From positions 4,112-68,111 of the forward strand of contig CBFHMG010000013.1 of the NCBI GenBank assembly GCA_965656935.1: DNA of 64,000 nt, written 5' to 3'. This DNA comes from M30B80 sp965656935 (GTDB lineage Bacteria; Pseudomonadota; Alphaproteobacteria; Rhodobacterales; Rhodobacteraceae). The notes beneath the pieces are model-generated. The model ran no database searches. It had not been told where the DNA came from and saw nothing but the letters and a program-made list of their open reading frames with translations. Position 1 is the first letter of the stretch. Every line of letters starts with the position of its first letter. Positions 16,662 to 24,840 of the stretch are shown one piece after another. The translations under genes and the position numbers were made by a program.

Positions 16662-17107
16662 AGGGCTTTCCCGATCTTCCGCCCCTTTGGCTTGCGGGGT
16701 TTTGCGCGCTGGCTTGGGTCATTGCCAAGGTCTTGCCGCTGATCACCTTGCCAGGCTCGGTCGGGCTGGCCAGTGGCGTGGCCTTGATGCTTGGCGGGTT
16801 CGGGCTGGTGGGTTGGTCTGCGATGTGGTTCCTGCGCAAAAAGACAACCATCGAGCCGCATCACAAGCCGCAATCCCTGATCGTCGAAGGGCCTTACCGC
16901 CTGTCGCGAAACCCGATCTATCTGGCGATGCTGATGATCCTTGTAGGCTGGGTGTTTTATCTTGGCGCGCTACTGCCTTTGGTTTTGCCTTTCATCTTCG
17001 CGCGCATCTTGACCACGCGTTTTGTGCTGCCCGAAGAAGCCGCCCTGCGCGAGGCTTTCGGGGCCGAGGCCGAGCAATACATGGACGCAACGCGGCGTTG
17101 GTTGTAA
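16658..17107 (+). CDS. Isoprenylcysteine carboxyl methyltransferase-like membrane protein
   Basis: A 149-residue membrane protein with about four hydrophobic helices. The region 'TTIEPHHKPQSLIVEGPYRL' followed by 'SRNPIYLAMLMI' is the conserved block of ICMT/PEMT-type methyltransferases (SAM-binding 'GPYRLSRNP.Y' motif). Substrate unknown; bacterial members are often linked to lipid or small-molecule methylation. It overlaps the frameshifted FkbM gene by four bases, so the two are probably co-transcribed. Two adjacent methyltransferases suggest shared modification chemistry, but this is a guess. Confidence 0.75.
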   Translation: MKGFPDLPPLWLAGFCALAWVIAKVLPLITLPGSVGLASGVALMLGGFGLVGWSAMWFLRKKTTIEPHHKPQSLIVEGPYRLSRNPIYLAMLMILVGWVFYLGALLPLVLPFIFARILTTRFVLPEEAALREAFGAEAEQYMDATRRWL

Positions 17108-17201
17108 CAGGGTCTCGCAAAGGCTTGATTGGATTTGTGATGCCATCGCGCTTAACTAGGGTGCTCAAGACCCCTACGACCCAACCCGAAGGAAACCCAA
17201 C

Positions 17202-17915
17202 ATGATCCGAGCCGTCCTGTCCGCGCTGACCGCGCTGTCTTTGACGCTGGCCGCAAATACTGCGCGCGCCGATGGTCCTGTTGTGGTGGAATTATATACC
17301 TCACAAGGGTGCTCTTCCTGTCCCCCCGCCGATGAATTGCTGGCGCAATTGGCCGAGCGTGAGGATGTGATCGCCCTTGGACTGCATGTGGATTACTGGG
17401 ATTATATCGGTTGGGCCGATACCTTTGCCGACCATCAATTCACACTCCGTCAGCAAAATTACGCACGTGTCGCGGGGGCGGGTATGGTCTATACACCCCA
17501 GATGATCATTGGCGGGTCCGATCATGTGGTGGGCAACCGCCCCATGGAGGTGGCCGATACAATTGCGGCACATCGCGGGCTGAGATACCCCGTTGCAATC
17601 AATATCAGCCATGAGGGCGGCATCTATACGATCGAGGCCCGCACTGAGATGGCACCACCGCGCCCAGAAATGCTGGTCCAGCTTGTCCGCTTCATGCCTC
17701 ATAGCGAGGTGGAGATTGCGCGCGGTGAAAATGCAGGGCGCAATGCGGAATACCACAATATCGTGCGCTCTTGGCAGGTGATCGGGGAATGGGATGGCGG
17801 GCGGCCCTTTGTGGGGCGTGTACAGCCGCAGGATGATCTGCCCTTGGCCGTGATCGTACAAGCCGCAGGCCCTGGCCGTATCCTTGGCGCGATGCGCCTG
17901 CCGCGCGAGGATTAA
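17202..17915 (+). CDS. DUF1223 thioredoxin-like secreted protein
   Basis: A 237-residue protein with a clear signal peptide (cleavage probably after ...NTARA, about residue 23), so periplasmic. It then has 'VELYTSQGCSSCPPADELL', the CxxC-type start of DUF1223, a thioredoxin-fold family of unknown function, and 'YTPQMIIGG' further on, resembling the cis-Pro loop of thioredoxins. It stands alone with its own ribosome site (GAAGGAAACCCAAC before ATG). Its stop shares the TTAA at 17912-17915 with the converging acyltransferase gene. Disulfide activity is an inference from the CxxC. Confidence 0.85.
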   Translation: MIRAVLSALTALSLTLAANTARADGPVVVELYTSQGCSSCPPADELLAQLAEREDVIALGLHVDYWDYIGWADTFADHQFTLRQQNYARVAGAGMVYTPQMIIGGSDHVVGNRPMEVADTIAAHRGLRYPVAINISHEGGIYTIEARTEMAPPRPEMLVQLVRFMPHSEVEIARGENAGRNAEYHNIVRSWQVIGEWDGGRPFVGRVQPQDDLPLAVIVQAAGPGRILGAMRLPRED

Positions 17916-18871
17916 TCCTCGCCCGTTCCTTTGCCGGCTCCATCCGCTGAGCCGCCTGTTCCGTCCAATGGTGCGAAAAAACGTTCCTGCCGCGAGGGTT
18001 TCCAGCGGCGATGCACCCAATACCATTGCTCGGGCGCGGCCTCGACCTGACGTTCAAGGCTGGTGGCAATGGCTTGGGTCATCTCTTCGGCATTGGAATG
18101 GGGAATGGGCGGTTCCACGATGATTTCGAAATCAGCCGTTTTGCCGATGCGTTTGGCATAGATCGGAACCAAAAGCGCGTCATAGCGCAGGGCCATTTCC
18201 CCCCCTGTCAGGGCCGTGGGGGCGGGCTTGCCCATGAAATCCACCCGAACGCCATCGTAGAAATACTGATCCAGCAGTATCGCGCATTGGCCTGCATTTT
18301 TCATATGGCGGATGAGGTCATTCAGGCCGCGCCGTCCGCGTGGGAAAGCAGGGCCGCCGAAGGATTTCATCATCTCGATGTAATGATCGTTGAAATACCC
18401 GTTATTCATCGGGCGATAGAGCCCCCCCATCGCATAGCCGCGCATATTCAGCGTGCCGCGAAAGGCCTGAAAATTCCCGAAATGTCCTGACACGAACAAA
18501 ATTGGCCGCCCCGCTTTGCGCGCCTCTTCTACCGCGTCCCAGCCTTCGCCTGTGATGCGCCAAGTTTTGGAGCGTTCCAGAAGCTCCTCGCCTGAATATT
18601 GCTCAATCAGGGATTGCCCGAAATTGAACAGGACATCATTGGCAATCTGGCGGGTGCGGGCAGGGGGCATATCGGGCCAGATATAGCGCAGTTGTTCTTC
18701 CGCACGGGGGTGAAAACGGGTGATTGGGCCAAAGACGCGCCTCATCAGCCAGCCCATGAAGCGGCCCCGCGTCTCATAGGGCAGCAGACGCGCGGTGCCA
18801 ATCAGGCCGCGTGCGAGCCTGTCGATCAGCCAATCCGATGTGGTGCGTCTGTCGCGGTCATAGGCGGCCAT
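17912..18871 (-). CDS. LpxL/HtrB-type lysophospholipid/lipid A acyltransferase with altered HX4(D/E) motif
   Basis: A 319-residue member of the lauroyl/myristoyl acyltransferase family that adds secondary acyl chains to lipid A at the inner membrane. The catalytic region reads 'FVSGHFGNFQAFRG' (about residues 135-148). Family enzymes have His, four residues, then Asp or Glu; here that position is Gln. 'FPRGRRGLNDLI', 'ILLDQY' and 'WYWVHRRWK' near the C-terminus match the family. The ATG at 18871 gives MAAYDRDRR; the longer open frame overlaps the EamA gene. Last gene of a probable minus-strand operon (DUF442, EamA, this). The changed residue may mean altered or lost activity. Confidence 0.82.
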   Translation of the reverse strand: MAAYDRDRRTTSDWLIDRLARGLIGTARLLPYETRGRFMGWLMRRVFGPITRFHPRAEEQLRYIWPDMPPARTRQIANDVLFNFGQSLIEQYSGEELLERSKTWRITGEGWDAVEEARKAGRPILFVSGHFGNFQAFRGTLNMRGYAMGGLYRPMNNGYFNDHYIEMMKSFGGPAFPRGRRGLNDLIRHMKNAGQCAILLDQYFYDGVRVDFMGKPAPTALTGGEMALRYDALLVPIYAKRIGKTADFEIIVEPPIPHSNAEEMTQAIATSLERQVEAAPEQWYWVHRRWKPSRQERFFAPLDGTGGSADGAGKGTGED

Positions 18872-18890
18872 GGGCCAGACTTTCCCCTGA

Positions 18891-19790
18891 TCAATCCCGA
18901 TGCGCGGCCGAAGCGCTGGCCTGTGGCGCGGCTTTGGCTTGCGTTTCGCGGTGCCAGACATAAAGCCCCGCCCCGATGATCACAAGCGCACCAAGCAGGC
19001 CATAAGCATCGGGCAATTCGCCAAAGGCGATCACGCCGTAGAAGGTTGCAAAGACCACACCGCAATAGCCAAAGGGCGCCACCGCGCCTGCTTCCGCCAC
19101 GGTCAGCGATTTTATCAGCGCCAATTGCCCCAAAGCCGCGATCGCGCCAAGCAAAAGGAACAGGCCGGTATCGCCCATATCGGGCAGGGTCCAGACCGTT
19201 GGCACAAGGCTGGAGGCCACGATCGTGCCGATCAGCGCGGTATAGATGAAGGAGGTCAGGATATCCTCGTCGCGGCCCAAAAACCGCGTTGCCAGCGCAT
19301 AGGAGGCATAGAAAAACCCTGCTGCCAGCGGCAAGAGCGAGGCCAGCGTGAACACATCCGCCCCGGGGCGGATAATGATCAAGGCGCCAATCAGGGCGGC
19401 GATAATGCCAAAGATACGGCGCGGACCTAAACTTTCCTTGAGGATCAGGGCCGCCCCCAATGTCAGCAGCATCGGATGCACATTCATCACCGCCGTGGCC
19501 GAGGCGATATTCATGTAGGAAAGCGATGTGAAGAAGCAAAAGGTTGCTGAAAACAGCAGGGCCGAGCGCAGCAATTGCAGCCCGAGATGCTTGGTCTGGA
19601 TCAGTGCCCGCAAACGCGGGGCCAGCACGATCAGCACCACAGCCATCTGCCCCGCATAGCGCGCCCAAACCACCTGCAGCACCTCGTATCGCTCCGAGAG
19701 CAGCTTGGCCAACATATCCATGCTGGAAAACATGAACATCGCGGCCACCATATAGAGGATGCCTTGCGCATTGGGGGAAAGGCGGTTCAT
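18891..19790 (-). CDS. EamA/DMT-superfamily permease
   Basis: A 299-residue membrane protein with about ten hydrophobic helices arranged as two EamA repeats, typical of drug/metabolite transporters. The family-like stretches 'RSALLFSATFCFFTSLSYM' and 'APFGYCGVVFATFYGVI' are visible. The substrate cannot be deduced. I use the ATG at 19790 (MNRLSPNAQG), since the 42 extra upstream codons are inside the DUF442 gene. It lies 10 bases after DUF442 and 19 before the acyltransferase, so the three are likely one transcript. Confidence 0.88.
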   Translation of the reverse strand: MNRLSPNAQGILYMVAAMFMFSSMDMLAKLLSERYEVLQVVWARYAGQMAVVLIVLAPRLRALIQTKHLGLQLLRSALLFSATFCFFTSLSYMNIASATAVMNVHPMLLTLGAALILKESLGPRRIFGIIAALIGALIIIRPGADVFTLASLLPLAAGFFYASYALATRFLGRDEDILTSFIYTALIGTIVASSLVPTVWTLPDMGDTGLFLLLGAIAALGQLALIKSLTVAEAGAVAPFGYCGVVFATFYGVIAFGELPDAYGLLGALVIIGAGLYVWHRETQAKAAPQASASAAHRD

Positions 19791-19800
19791 GGCGTGGCCA

Positions 19801-20232
19801 TCAATCCCGTGCCTGTGCGATGGCGTCGATCTGGCCTGCCATATGATCCAGCTGATACCCCGCCGCGCTGACTGATGCGAGGATATCCGCGGTCGCCATC
19901 TCGCCCGCCATGGCAAAGGCCCACATCACAGCAGATCGGGTTCCGCTGGCGCAATAGGCCACAATTGGCCCTTCGGACCCTGCAATCGCATCGGATTGTT
20001 CTTCGACATTATTCATGGTCATGGCGCTGCCCGTCACGGGGTTGAAGACGAACTCCAGACCCGCGGCTTCGGCGGCTATTTGCATTTGGGGGGCCTGAAG
20101 CTCGGGTGGGTTTTCCATATCGGGGCGGTTGCAGATGATCGTTTTGACCCCTTGTTCGGCCAATAGGCTCAGATCGCTGGGTTGGAGTTGTGGCGCGACT
20201 GAGAAACTATCGGTGATGGGTCGGATATCCAT
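19801..20232 (-). CDS. DUF442 / TIGR01244-type phosphatase- or sulfurtransferase-like protein
   Basis: A 143-residue protein. 'FSVAPQLQPSDLSLLAEQGV' and 'KTIICNRPD' at the N-terminus and 'YCASGTRSA' near residue 93 are the marks of DUF442 (Blh-like) proteins, whose fold resembles dual-specificity phosphatases with a CX4R active loop. Some relatives are fused to persulfide dioxygenases and act in sulfide handling; here it is free-standing. It is the first gene of the DUF442-EamA-acyltransferase group on the minus strand. The actual reaction is not known. Confidence 0.82.
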   Translation of the reverse strand: MDIRPITDSFSVAPQLQPSDLSLLAEQGVKTIICNRPDMENPPELQAPQMQIAAEAAGLEFVFNPVTGSAMTMNNVEEQSDAIAGSEGPIVAYCASGTRSAVMWAFAMAGEMATADILASVSAAGYQLDHMAGQIDAIAQARD

Positions 20233-20372
20233 GGAAATTGCCTTATCGCTATCAGTATTTTGTCATCTGTGATGGGCTATGCCTCACCATGCCTGCTTGC
20301 CGCATCCAAGGAAAGCGCATTCGGCAGGCACAGCGCAGGTGGCCATGTGCCAAAGGGGAATGCGATGGCAAA

Positions 20373-20384
20373 CCCCTCAAGGGG
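20373..20384 (-). terminator. Short hairpin after the 71-residue membrane protein
   Basis: On the minus strand the TGA at 20388-20386 is followed at once by G-CCCCTTGAGGGG-TTTG, a short hairpin with a few T residues. A weak terminator is plausible. Confidence 0.4.
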
Positions 20385-20385
20385 C

Positions 20386-20601
20386 TCAGCTTAGAATAAT
20401 GCCCGTGACCACGCACATCAGGCCAAGCGCCGAGATCAGAAGTGCGGCCATATTGATCGCGACCACGCGCTGCAGACGGCTGCGCATTTCCTCATCTGGC
20501 AGGTTGGCCCGTTTGGCGCGCATCGCGGTTACGATGCAATATACCAGCCCGATCAATCCGATCACTGCCAAGCCGCTTCCCGACCAGATAAGCCAATCCA
20601 T
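20386..20601 (-). CDS. Small two-helix membrane protein, unknown function
   Basis: A 71-residue protein with two membrane helices (residues ~5-26 and ~47-69) joined by a basic, charged loop (RAKRANLPDEEMRSRLQR). I do not recognise a named family, but the length, composition and start (MDWLIWSG) look like a real gene rather than a chance frame. It stands alone between DUF442 and gapR, with about 150 bases on either side. Function unknown. Confidence 0.65.
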   Translation of the reverse strand: MDWLIWSGSGLAVIGLIGLVYCIVTAMRAKRANLPDEEMRSRLQRVVAINMAALLISALGLMCVVTGIILS

Positions 20602-20745
20602 GCTGCATTCCTTACGTAACTTGCCTTTGCGCCTGCGCTAACGGATCACAGGCGCACGGGCAAGCGCCATCGGCCCTTGCAGCGCGGCCTGAGGCCCGCT
20701 AATCGTGCCCTTCGATCCTTTTTCATATCAGATCAGAGGCCCTTG

Positions 20746-21015
20746 ATGATGGATGATGTCACCGACCCCAGCTCCAACTCCTATCGCGTCACCGCGGATG
20801 AGCTTCGCCAGTTCGTGGAGCGCTTCGAGCGCCTCGAGATGGAAAAGAAGGACATTGCCGATCAGCAAAAAGAGGTGATGGCCGAGGCGAAATCGCGTGG
20901 CTATGACACCAAGGTCCTGCGCAAGGTCGTGGCGCTGCGCAAGCGCGAGCCTGATGATATCGCCGAGGAAGAGGCGGTTCTCGAGATGTACAAGGAAGCT
21001 TTGGGAATGCGCTAA
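20746..21015 (+). CDS. gapR: GapR family nucleoid-associated protein (DUF2312)
   Basis: An 89-residue, helix-rich, charged protein matching DUF2312: 'LRQFVERFERLEMEKKDIAD' then 'VMAEAKSRGYDTKVLRKVV' and 'EEAVLEMYKEALGM'. In Caulobacter, GapR is a small dimeric/tetrameric protein that clamps overtwisted DNA ahead of replication and transcription; alphaproteobacterial homologues keep this block. The ATG at 20746 is preferred to the longer open frame because it follows CAGAGG and fits the family length; ATG at 20749 is equally possible. Monocistronic. Confidence 0.88.
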   Translation: MMDDVTDPSSNSYRVTADELRQFVERFERLEMEKKDIADQQKEVMAEAKSRGYDTKVLRKVVALRKREPDDIAEEEAVLEMYKEALGMR

Positions 21016-21040
21016 GGCGCATTTTCCCAAACATGATCCG

Positions 21041-21916
21041 TTAAGGCATCAACAGGTTCACACCGGGGATACGGGAGATGACGTCAAGATCGGCGTCATA
21101 GCTCTCGGATAGCTCATCCATCAGTTCTTCGGTCCAGCCTGGCACATCTATCTGATCCTCGATCTCGTCTTCAAGGGCGTATTTGTCGAGGAACGCGCCC
21201 AAAATCCTTCGGCGATGCATTTCATTCTCGGGCGGATTTTTCGCCAGATAGGCCTGCATCCGCTCAAAACCTGCGGGCTGCATGATGGTCTCGATCAAAT
21301 CATCGACCCCCGCAAGCGGTGAAGTCTGATCAACGCCCGCCATCTCGCGCATCACCTCGCCCCAAAGAAACGGGGTATCCTCATTCGCCCAAACGGTGAT
21401 GCCCGCATCGGGCTGTGCCGCGCGCAAACGGTGCAACATCTCGGACCAAGTGACGGCTTGGTGCTGCATATTTTCGGTGAATTCGTTGAAATCGGCAAAG
21501 CGCGAGCTTTTGAACAGGGCAGGGATCAAGGTTGCAGGATCGCGCATGCCGAAATGAAACTCGATCTCTGCCTCGGGAAAGAGCGTGCGCAGATTATTGG
21601 TTTGCCGCTCTATCGCGGGCCAGATCTGCGCCCCCTGAATCACCAGACGATTGATGCAGATGAATCGCGGGTCCGACAGAATCAAGCGGTCGGGCTGTAG
21701 ATTATCCACAATCGCATTGAGCAACGCATCCTGCACATCTTCCGAGGCTGGCCGCCCTTTGAGCGCACGCGAGGTGTCGCGGATCACGGTGCGGTAGCGT
21801 CCCGGAGGGGGCACGCACACGCCTGATTTCATCAGCCGACGCCTGTTTTTCAACAGGGATTTGACCAAGAGGTCATCGTCGGTGCAAGGTGCTCCCAGAT
21901 GAAAAATGACCTGCAT
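21041..21916 (-). CDS. Sulfotransferase-like protein lacking the P-loop motif
   Basis: A 291-residue protein I cannot name with certainty. Its N-terminus 'VIFHLGAPCTDDDLLVKSLL' followed by 'KNRRRLMKSGVCVPPPGRY' has the shape of cytoplasmic sulfotransferases ('HIGAPKTGTT...L..NR..L...GV..P'), but the PAPS-binding PKTGTT is replaced by PCTDDD. The rest ('WSEMLHRLRAAQPDAGITVW', 'LEDEIEDQID') is acidic and helical. It may be a degenerate or repurposed sulfotransferase fold. It converges on gapR with 25 bases between. Function unknown. Confidence 0.6.
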   Translation of the reverse strand: MQVIFHLGAPCTDDDLLVKSLLKNRRRLMKSGVCVPPPGRYRTVIRDTSRALKGRPASEDVQDALLNAIVDNLQPDRLILSDPRFICINRLVIQGAQIWPAIERQTNNLRTLFPEAEIEFHFGMRDPATLIPALFKSSRFADFNEFTENMQHQAVTWSEMLHRLRAAQPDAGITVWANEDTPFLWGEVMREMAGVDQTSPLAGVDDLIETIMQPAGFERMQAYLAKNPPENEMHRRRILGAFLDKYALEDEIEDQIDVPGWTEELMDELSESYDADLDVISRIPGVNLLMP

Positions 21917-22047
21917 GATCCCGTGCCAATCCTTCGCTTCGTGTTTCGCGTTTCTACATGCGACTATCTGTCAGAGTAAATGGATCATCATAAGGATGCA
22001 GGCAAGGCTTGCACTGGCGCGCGACCTGATTTATTGCACCTCGCAAT

Positions 22048-22123
22048 GCCCCTATAGCTCAGCTGGTAGAGCATCTGATTTGTAATCAGAGGGTCCGCGG
22101 TTCGAGTCCGTGTGGGGGCACCA
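22048..22123 (+). tRNA. tRNA-Thr (anticodon UGU)
   Basis: A 76-base cloverleaf. The acceptor arms are GCCCCTA and TGGGGGC; the D-arm is 'AGCTCAGCTGGTAGAGC'. The anticodon stem TCTGA/TCAGA encloses TTTGTAA with TGT at 22081-22083, and the T-loop is GGTTCGAGTCC. The CCA end is encoded at 22121-22123. Confidence 0.97.
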
Positions 22124-22210
22124 TATTTATTTATTTGAAGTAAGATGACAATGATCGTGCAGGTGGCTGCCTAAACTTAATTGTCTTGTTTTGTTTAAAA
22201 GGGATTAACG

Positions 22211-22579
22211 ATGAGAATGGTAATTTTGGCCCCTGTGGCTACTGCATTGGTTTTAGCGGGTTGTGCTCAAAACGCAGATGAGGTGCAGGCAAGCTATGTT
22301 TCGCCTCTTAACTACCAGTCATTCTCATGCCAACAAATCGAACAGGAAGCGCGGCGCGTCTCTGCTCGCGCGACACAAGCTGCCGGTGTACAAGATCGAA
22401 GCGCTCAGGGCGATGCCGTTGCCACGGGCGTTGCTTTAGTGCTCTTCTGGCCGGCCCTATTCTTCATCGATGGGGATGATGAAACAGCGGCTGAATTGGC
22501 TCGTTTGCGAGGTGAGCAAGATGCGTTGGAACAAGCGTCTATCCAGAAAAATTGTGGAATTGTGTTCCAGCAATCATAA
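22211..22579 (+). CDS. Small lipoprotein, unknown function
   Basis: A 122-residue protein with a lipoprotein signal (lipobox LAGC, Cys at residue 18), so attached to the outer or inner membrane. The mature part starts 'CAQNADEVQASYVSPLNYQS' and has two further cysteines (in 'FSCQQIEQEARR' and 'KNCGIVFQQ') plus a hydrophobic stretch 'GVALVLFWPALFFIDG'. It resembles small lipoproteins often seen near prophage or island genes, but I cannot name it. It lies directly behind tRNA-Thr in a stretch that is more AT-rich than its surroundings. Confidence 0.75.
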   Translation: MRMVILAPVATALVLAGCAQNADEVQASYVSPLNYQSFSCQQIEQEARRVSARATQAAGVQDRSAQGDAVATGVALVLFWPALFFIDGDDETAAELARLRGEQDALEQASIQKNCGIVFQQS

Positions 22580-22741
22580 CGCAGAAAATATATCATTTGA
22601 TTTAGGTTGTAGCTTGTCTTCAAACTAGCCCTCTTGATCTTGTTATTGGCGCAAATATGGCAAGCACTCCGCGAAGTTAAGGCTGGAATGACCCGATTTC
22701 GGTGTTAGGCTTTCCCAACAGCTTGGGAGGGCGATGCGTCA

Positions 22742-24046
22742 ATGGGTTTGCTGGAGAACGGGCATCTGATCCCGCCTGATCAGATCGCAGGCCATGCACA
22801 GCAGGCTTGGGCGCGCCAGAGCGCTTATGTCGCTGAAACTTCTGCCTTTTATCAGCGTCTTTGGGGTAGCCAGACCCCTCCTGCGAAATTGCGTGATATT
22901 GCCGAATTGCCCCTGTCTGACAAAGCGGGATTGCGGCTTGCGCAAGCAGGCGCGCCGCCTTTTGGTGACTATCTTGCCGCGCGGCCTGCGCAGGTTAACC
23001 GATTGCACCGCACCTCTGGCACTACGGGGCAGGCCATGAACCTCGCGATGAGTGCCAAGGATTGCGAGATCACCGAAATTATCGGCGCGCGTGCGCAATC
23101 GCTCGCAGGGCTGAAAGCGGGCATCACGGTGGTGCATTGTCTGAATTACCAGATGTGGATGGGCGGGCTGACCGATCATCTGACGCTGGAACGCACAGGC
23201 GCCACGGTTGTGCCCTTTGGGGTCGGTGCCACGGAAAACCTGATCCGGACGATTCTCGAGATCGGCATCACCGCGATTTCCTGCACGCCATCCTATCCGG
23301 CTGTGCTGGAACAGGTGCTTGCCGAGAAATTCCCTGATGTGAAGCCGCGCGATCTGGGGCTCACCCTCGGGCTTTTCGGGGGCGAGCCTGGTGTGGATGA
23401 CCCCGCATTCCGTCAACGCTTGAGCGATATCTGGGGGCTACAGCCGCGCAATTCCAATTATGGCGTGTCTGATGTGTTTTGCAATTTCGCCTCGGAATGC
23501 CCCCATGACACGGCGTTGCATTTTGTGGCGCATGATGTGCTGCATCCTGAATTGATCAACCCAGAGACGGGCGCGACCTTGGCCTTGGAGGCGGGCGCGC
23601 ATGGGGAGTTGGTTTTGACGCATCTACAGCGCGATTGCCAACCGCTGGTGCGTTTCAGAACAGGCGATATCATCCGCATCGAGGCGACCGATATCTGCCA
23701 ATGCGGCTGTGCGGGGTTTCGCTTTCGGGTGATTGGCAGATCGGATGATATGGTGGTCGTGCGCGGGTTGAATATGTTTCCCAGCATGGTCGCGGCCGTG
23801 GTCACAAGTTTCAGGGAATTGTCGGGGGATTACCGCATCCATCTGGATGCACCCCCGCCCTATGACGCGCTTCCCGTTCAGGTTGAATTGGCCGCCCATG
23901 CGCAAGATGACGGGACGCTTGCGCAGCGCCTGCAGGCGCAATTCAAGGAAAGCCTTGGCGCGACGATCCGCGTGACGATTCTGCCCTATGGCAGTTTCCC
24001 GCGAAGCGAGGGCAAAACGAAACGCGTGATCAGGAGCTATGAGTGA
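22742..24046 (+). CDS. Phenylacetate-CoA ligase family (PaaK-like) AMP-dependent ligase
   Basis: A 434-residue adenylate-forming ligase. The P-loop 'RLHRTSGTTGQAM' (about residue 84), 'GGEPGVDDPAFR', 'NYGVSDVFC' and 'LVRFRTGDI' are in the order seen in PaaK-type enzymes that activate aryl or other acids with ATP and CoA. The C-terminal 'VRGLNMFPSMV' and the lysine in 'SEGKTKRVI' complete the family pattern. GGAGGG lies upstream of the ATG. It overlaps an enoyl-CoA hydratase gene, so the pair probably activates and then hydrates an acid; substrate unknown. No phenylacetate pathway genes are nearby. Confidence 0.85.
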   Translation: MGLLENGHLIPPDQIAGHAQQAWARQSAYVAETSAFYQRLWGSQTPPAKLRDIAELPLSDKAGLRLAQAGAPPFGDYLAARPAQVNRLHRTSGTTGQAMNLAMSAKDCEITEIIGARAQSLAGLKAGITVVHCLNYQMWMGGLTDHLTLERTGATVVPFGVGATENLIRTILEIGITAISCTPSYPAVLEQVLAEKFPDVKPRDLGLTLGLFGGEPGVDDPAFRQRLSDIWGLQPRNSNYGVSDVFCNFASECPHDTALHFVAHDVLHPELINPETGATLALEAGAHGELVLTHLQRDCQPLVRFRTGDIIRIEATDICQCGCAGFRFRVIGRSDDMVVVRGLNMFPSMVAAVVTSFRELSGDYRIHLDAPPPYDALPVQVELAAHAQDDGTLAQRLQAQFKESLGATIRVTILPYGSFPRSEGKTKRVIRSYE

Positions 24047-24804
24047 CGGATTTCATCTATGACACGATCAAATCGGAATTGACGGGCGAGGGGGTTCGGA
24101 CGATCTCGCTCAACCGCCCCAAGGCCATGAATGCGATGAACCGCAAACTGATCAACGAGGTCGCATGCGCCTTTGATGATGCAAACAAGGACGCGCAGAC
24201 AAGGGCCATCATTTTCACGGGCGAGGGGCGCGCCTTTTGCGCGGGCGATGACAGGCATGAACATGTCCATCCTGAAAATGAGGACGAGGCCCGCGCCGCC
24301 GTAGATGCAATCCAGCGGGCCACGCGCGCCATTGTCTTTGGGGCCAAACCTGTGGTGGGGGCGATCAATGGTTGGGCTGTGGGCGGTGGCTTTGAATGGG
24401 CGCTTAATTGTGATTTCCCGATCTGGGCCAGATCGGCCAAGGGATTTTTCCCCGAGGTTTCCCTCAACCTCTTTGTGACGGGGGCTGTCACCTCGATCCT
24501 GCCGGCCATTGTCGGCCCGTTGAAAGCGCGGGAAATGCTATTTTTCGGGGATCGCTACGGTGCCGATGATCTGGAACAGATCGGCGTGGCGTGGAAAGTT
24601 GTGCCAGATGACACCTTGCGGGCCGAAGCCGATGCCACCGCTACGCGATTGGCCAGGCTCCCCACGCTATCGACCCATGCCATGAAACGCGTGTTGAATT
24701 TGGCGACACGAGGCGGGCTGGAACAGGCCTTGGCCCTTGAAACTGAGGCCACCGTGGCGGGGTTCCTAGACCCTGAAACAACGCGGTTATTAAAAAATTT
24801 CTGA
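24043..24804 (+). CDS. Enoyl-CoA hydratase/isomerase family protein
   Basis: A 253-residue crotonase-fold protein. The N-terminal strand 'TISLNRPKAMNAM', the oxyanion-hole region 'AFCAGDDRHEH', and both likely catalytic glutamates ('GGGFEWALNCD' and 'FFPEVSLNLF') are present, so it should be catalytically competent as a hydratase or isomerase. It begins with GTG overlapping the stop of the CoA ligase (GTGA), which couples the two. It converges on the DCC-family gene with 36 bases between. Confidence 0.87.
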   Translation: MTDFIYDTIKSELTGEGVRTISLNRPKAMNAMNRKLINEVACAFDDANKDAQTRAIIFTGEGRAFCAGDDRHEHVHPENEDEARAAVDAIQRATRAIVFGAKPVVGAINGWAVGGGFEWALNCDFPIWARSAKGFFPEVSLNLFVTGAVTSILPAIVGPLKAREMLFFGDRYGADDLEQIGVAWKVVPDDTLRAEADATATRLARLPTLSTHAMKRVLNLATRGGLEQALALETEATVAGFLDPETTRLLKNF

Positions 24805-24840
24805 GGCTTAAGCGCGAGGCTTAATGCTGTCTTTAGGGTA

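Noticed and set aside
22048..22741. Genomic island integrated at tRNA-Thr
   Set aside because: No integrase, no second attachment copy, and core-type genes resume within 620 bases; kept only as a weak finding.
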